From contig CM049318.1 in assembly GCA_026874595.1 (NCBI GenBank), forward strand, positions 9,714,741 to 9,778,740: a DNA stretch of 64,000 nucleotides. Direction: 5' to 3'. Shown piece after piece: positions 59,719 through 64,000 of this stretch. Both the position numbers and the translations under genes were made by a program. Within the stretch, counting starts at the first letter, position 1. Each line of letters starts with the position of its first letter. A model generated the notes under the pieces. The model had not been told where the DNA came from and made no database searches. It saw nothing but the letters and a program-made list of their open reading frames with translations. This stretch comes from Sipunculus nudus. Lineage: Eukaryota; Annelida; Sipuncula; Golfingiida; Sipunculidae.

Positions 59719-61104
59719 AATCTGATATATTTGATAATCTATTTAATAGTTACAACATTGCTTCCTGTAAACATGTCTTTCATGCCCAGTTCTTTTTTTT
59801 CTGGTTAACCTGATATGAGTGGTGATAAGATGATATATCTTTAAAATTGGTTTACTTGGAAGTTCACACAACAGTGTTATCAACCTTGGAATCCAGTGTG
59901 TGACAATATATTCAAGACCTCCCTTTACTATGGGTTTCATTTACAGAATTTACTTCGTTTGTAAAACAGTCAGACAATGGCATTGTGGAAGTGTTAGACA
60001 GAGTGTCCTGCTAAGACAGATGCATATCTCTTGAACGACAGGGAGAGGCGTCTAGCGGCAAGAAGCTGAACAACTCTATAAAAATCCGGATGGGTGTGGG
60101 GGGGGGGGGGGGGGGGAGAAAACGCTTTTTTCCAGGTACATCTCCTACTTCTGCGAATGACATTAAACCTGGAAACACAACTCCAGGATACCTGAATTGT
60201 TTGGGTTTTTTTTATTTTTGTTTGGCATCTCAGAGAATTTTTCCCCATTATACCATATTCATCAGGGATGCATTTCCTTTAATGATTTACTACACAGTTG
60301 CACAGTTGTTACACATTTATTGTTGATATCTTCCATAATAATAGAAATTTATGGCTTTGATTTTTTTTTTAAATTTTTAATCCAAAATCTGATCGATTTT
60401 ACATTGGCTCATTCCCGAAATCTCACTAAAATTTAATGAGAATCCGCTAATGGTTATGTTGTGAACAAGCACATGCACACAGGCAAACACACAGACGGGA
60501 ATAAATTCATACTCTCGAGATGCAGGCAATGACGTTTATTCTAAACCATTAACCATCCAGATGCCATATACTCGTATCCTCGCAGATCCCTTTCCTGTTT
60601 ACATTTATTTTAGATAACCGAAAAAATCTGACACTTTTTATATTTACATTACAGGCAATATCTTTTTTTAGCTTTTGTTTTAGTTTTACCAAATTGTCAT
60701 CAACATTATCTTACTCAGAGGGTTGCGGTTATTGGAACCTTTGAAACATAAAAATTAATATGCAACATGTTTCACCTTAGCGAATCCAGTCATATTAGGG
60801 TGCTGTAGGTGTCAATTTTTAGTTCGATTTAGTGAGCCTGTAAACAGTAAAGGGTTAATTAAATGGTTCTGACAGGCATTTATGAATATACGACATCGCA
60901 TTATTGCATGATCAAATATCGTCAACGTATCGATACAAGGACACCGAACGATACTGACACGATATGAATATATACCGTGAAACCTGTGTAAATGAGACCA
61001 CCCGTGGGACTGGCCGAAAATTGTCTTGATGCACAAGTCGTAATATTAGACAGGTCAGTTATAACCAATGTGAATGTTTAGGTCCACGTAAGGGTTGTCT
61101 TAAC
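59719..61104. other. No gene recognised
   Basis: It contains the G homopolymer at 60.1 kb and the start of the repeat that hosts the 17-bp array. No coding signal was seen. Confidence 0.5.
60096..60117. repeat. G homopolymer
   Basis: About 19 consecutive G after GGATGGGTGTG. Similar runs are at 4843-4855 and 48917-48929. Confidence 0.9.
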
Positions 61105-61203
61105 AGACAGGTGGTCTCATTAGACAGGTGGTCTTATTAGACAGGTGGTCTCATTAGACATGTGGTCTTATTAGACAGGTGGTCTTACTAGACAGGTGGT
61201 TCC
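61105..61203. repeat. 17-bp tandem repeat, about 6 copies
   Basis: The unit AGACAGGTGGTCTCATT and one- or two-base variants are repeated. The related flank (60980-61080, gaccacccgtggg... and ttagacaggtcag) suggests the array grew inside a dispersed repeat. Confidence 0.9.
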
Positions 61204-61771
61204 ACTGATTATCGCCATGTATCGGTGCATTGGTCATTCGTTTCAACCCTGCTGATTCTTATAATTAAGCCTTTTGTCCCCATTTGTTATAAATATGAGT
61301 AGCACTTTGCCTTTAATCATCGTTTTAGAATATGACCAATTAGTCAATGAAGAAATCCATAAGTTCATTTTTATTACATTTTATTTGTAGATCAGTGGTT
61401 TGGCTATATGAAAATGATATATTTTCTTTTTCATTAACGGGTATGAGATCAATGCATCTGTCTATGAATCACCACAGATATTAATTAATAATTTAAAAAG
61501 GGAAGGTGTCATGAAATGCAATAGATAAATTATACTTTTATTTTTTTTTCGATTCGTGCATTTATTCTGATAAAATGTAAAATTCCTTACGCATATTAAA
61601 TTCAATGACCATTTTAATACTTTTTAACCGGAAAAAGATGATTAAGAAATGTGCTTACAAATCAAAACTGTGTGCTATCCATGCCTTACGCTACATCATC
61701 AAATGAACCTCCAAAATAATATAAATCAATTAATTTGAGCTACAGTAGAACCAAAAGTTAATAATTGGGGA

Positions 61772-61982
61772 CAGAAGCGGATCCAGGGGGGGGGGGTGTC
61801 CAGGGGGTCCGGACCCCCCCTTTTTCACCCGAAGCAACCTTTTTTAAGGGGTTTTAGACGTAATTTTGCGGCCTGGACCCCCCCTTTTCCAGACGTGATG
61901 ACCTTTTTTTTTAGGATTTTCATAAGTCCTCCTGGGTTGGACCCCCCCCCCCCCCTTTTCCTAAATCCTGGATCCGCCCCTG
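61772..61982. mobile_element. GGATCC-ended MITE-like element
   Basis: The left end CAGAAGCGGATCCAGG and the reverse complement of the right end CAGGGGCGGATCCAGG are inverted repeats. The interior is about 210 bp with G/C homopolymer runs and repeated GGACCCCCCCTTTT motifs. Elements with a GGGGCGGATCC terminus are, to my knowledge, widespread in marine invertebrate genomes. It is non-coding. Confidence 0.65.
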
Positions 61983-62442
61983 GCAGATCAACTATCGTTT
62001 TTCGTTTATTATTATAAATCTGCTATCTGATTAACTATCTGTTTGTAATATAGTACCGCTCCCCGCCACAGAGGGCAGCACGTGTAACTGTGTGCCCAGG
62101 GAATTCAACAATCTTAAACGTCGGCCGAATAAACATGTACGAAGAGTAGTCAACGTCTGTCTCAAAACCAGGCATGTTTTATTTAGTTATATATTAATCA
62201 AGTTTTATTTATGAGGATATCTTTATTTAAGGTTATTCTGATCTACCCTAAGGTCCTGGTATAAATTGAAGCACACACCGTGTAGTACAATACACACGCA
62301 ATACACGGTTCTAAACTTTATATGACATACATACAGCACTTCATACTTTATAACGTGATAGACCAGAATCTACATTTAAGAATCTAAAATTTATGATTGG
62401 TGAAGAAACAATATAATTACATGTCAAACATATGTAGGTAAT
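61983..62442. other. No gene recognised
   Basis: AT-rich gap between the GGATCC MITE and the endonuclease fragment. The sequence just before 62443 may be the decayed upstream part of that LINE. Confidence 0.5.
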
Positions 62443-62605
62443 ATGGTAATTTATTACTCCACTCATCCTATCAAGAATCTATATTGTCCATCATCCGATA
62501 GTGCAAATTATGACGAACTTTGTGAAATATTAGAATGCGTCGTAATTGGAACTAATGAGACCATTATTCTAGGTGACTTTAATATGGATATTACAGATAT
62601 AAATT
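62443..62605 (+). pseudogene. LINE endonuclease (EEP) domain fragment
   Basis: The plus strand encodes PSSDSANYDELCEILECVV and then ETIILGDFNMDITDI. The ILGDFN motif is the catalytic Asp-Asn signature of the exonuclease-endonuclease-phosphatase domain of LINE polyproteins. The fragment is cut off at a TA repeat (about 62608-62650), where the 3' end of the opposite-strand LINE begins. This looks like a nested insertion. Confidence 0.6.
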
Positions 62606-62650
62606 CTATTGTATATATAATATATAATATATATATAATATATATATAAT
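62606..62650. repeat. TA-rich simple repeat at the LINE 3' end
   Basis: Repeats of the TATATAATATA type abut the 3' end of the minus-strand LINE. It may be the LINE's own simple-repeat tail or the target sequence. Confidence 0.7.
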
Positions 62651-64000
62651 AGTTTATTCTGGAAAAGAGGCCACAGGCCCAAAGTTCCTGCAATACAATA
62701 CAATTCATAAGTCTTGAATAATAAATAAAATGGAAAGATCACAACTTTAAACAATGTAAATAAATACAAATCAATAAACATTAAGTCTTAAAATAAAGTA
62801 AATGAATCAATAAATACATAATTAAATCAGATACTTCATGTAAACATAGAACTGACTTCCGATCTGATTACCTACAACTAGTGTGCCTAAATCATGAATA
62901 TCTATTTATATATAATCGCATTCATGTGTATATTGATTTCGTCCGCAAAAATCTACAATACAACAAAATCATTAATGTCATTGACAATATGAGTTGAATT
63001 ATGACAGTACATATCAAACTTAGGTGAAATACTGGAAAAAAGAATGAATAATACAAATAATTAGATAAGTAAAAATATTTAACTAATTAAATGGAAAATA
63101 TCCAATCATAATCCATTTTGCTTTAAACATTAGTCTTACTTAATTTAGAAAAAAAAATCAAGTATCTATAGATGTTGTTCTCCTCTTAAAACAATAAAAA
63201 ACATAAGCTGCTAAATAAAAAATTTTATAAGAGTTTTTCATATTTAGTAACTTGGTGAAGTTTTGTTCATTTGGTTCATGCAATTCTTTTGGCAAATATT
63301 TTTTACGTAAATCAGCATACAAAGGGCATTCTAACAAAAAATGTGACTCATCCTCTATAATATTATATCCGTATTTTAAACAATGTTTACAAATTCTGTC
63401 CTCTCTATCTATTCCTTGCTGACGACCAGCCTCAATGGCCAATTGGTGATTTGAGCATCTAAACTTGGCTAATGCAGTTCTAAAGCCTATATTTGGAACA
63501 CATATTAAATATCTTTCTAATGTTAACATTGACTTAAAAACCCCGTATGCATATAATTTATTACATTTGCATACATCACTATGCCATTCCTGTAGTGCCA
63601 TATCGGTCAATCGTTGTTTAATGCAGTTAAGAAAATTATTCTGATCTCCAACTGTTTGGGCCATCCAAATGTATCCAAAACCGGTTTGAAATAATAAGGA
63701 TCTAACGTGGGATACCCATGTTGTTTTTCCTTTAAAATCAAGCTGAAATAACATTTTATACATTTGTGTAGGGTATCTATTTTCATTCATTGATAGTAAT
63801 CTTATCCAGTATTTTAAACAACAAACAGAATACTTCACAAACAAAGGGAGACGCCCACATTCTCCTAAAGCTGCAGCATTTGGTGTATTACTATTTACTT
63901 AAAGAACATACTTACAGAATTTATATTGAACTCTCTCAATTATCTCTACTCTGTTAAAACCCCACAGTTCACTACCATACAAAAGAATTGGCACAACCAT
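62651..64000 (-). mobile_element. Non-LTR retrotransposon (LINE), 3' part, truncated by the window edge
   Basis: The minus strand carries the 3' half of a LINE ORF2, from the end of the RT domain (PILLYGSELWGF near 63980) to a TGA stop at 63158-63160. A 3' UTR of about 500 bp follows. It ends with AATAAA (62658..62653) and a TA-rich simple repeat. The C-terminal part has a CX2CX12HX4C zinc-binding motif (CKHC...H....C), typical of this LINE class. An in-frame TAA at 63901..63899 shows the copy is inactive. The clade was not determined. Confidence 0.85.
63158..63898 (-). pseudogene. LINE ORF2 C-terminal region
   Basis: The open reading part downstream of the internal stop covers about 246 codons. 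It contains NTPNAAALGECGRLPLF, RTALAKFRCSNHQLAIEAGR and EDESHFLLECPLYADLRKKY, the recurrent C-terminal pattern of mollusc and cnidarian LINE polyproteins. The same frame continues upstream past the stop (63901..63899) to the window end. It would have been the post-RT and zinc-knuckle portion of the polyprotein. Confidence 0.85.

Noticed and set aside
1-64000. CRISPR arrays, operons or phage-like systems
   Set aside because: The tandem arrays have no spacer structure. The window is clearly a spliced eukaryotic genome.

Overview
This is a 64 kb piece of an animal nuclear genome. It is AT-rich, intron-rich and repeat-dense, with no bacterial-style operons. The best gene is a Cys-loop receptor of the alpha7-like nicotinic type. 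The mobile-element remnants (Ty3/Gypsy integrase, a non-LTR retrotransposon of the type common in molluscs, several small TIR elements) and a dispersed element rich in TCCG repeats all suggest a lophotrochozoan, most likely a bivalve mollusc. The species assignment is an inference.

The main gene lies on the minus strand, 57585 down to 27297. Seven coding exons with canonical GT-AG junctions and consistent phases give one uninterrupted 501-residue nicotinic acetylcholine receptor alpha-type subunit. It has a signal peptide, a Cys-loop, the vicinal CC of loop C, a GEK cation-filter motif before M2, and M1 to M4. Intron 1 (21.8 kb) carries most of the repeats between 36 and 57 kb. The other introns are 0.28 to 3.8 kb.

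Left of this gene (1 to 27 kb) gene content is sparse. There is a convincing first coding exon of a secreted or membrane protein at 14082..14016 (minus), with a perfect splice donor and a CCAAT-rich putative promoter behind it. There is also an unrecognised coding-like open stretch at 2382..2837 (plus), a decayed Gypsy integrase at 5310..5735 (minus) and a TIR element at 3322..3532. A 2.6 kb minisatellite of 33/66-bp units at 21228..23870 stays open in several frames on both strands.

Inside intron 1 are a 446-bp TA-flanked MITE (41911..42356), two copies of a ~400-bp dispersed element (the other copy is at 11.3 kb), a duplicated ~270-bp block (43.4 and 46.7 kb), a 1.2 kb 45-bp minisatellite (53.1 to 54.3 kb) and an unexplained exon-like stretch (54.7 to 54.9 kb).

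Right of the receptor gene (57.6 to 64 kb) are a putative promoter, a 45-bp (15-codon) minisatellite, a 17-bp tandem repeat, a GGATCC-ended MITE, and a minus-strand LINE copy that runs off the window and appears to be inserted into an older plus-strand LINE endonuclease fragment.
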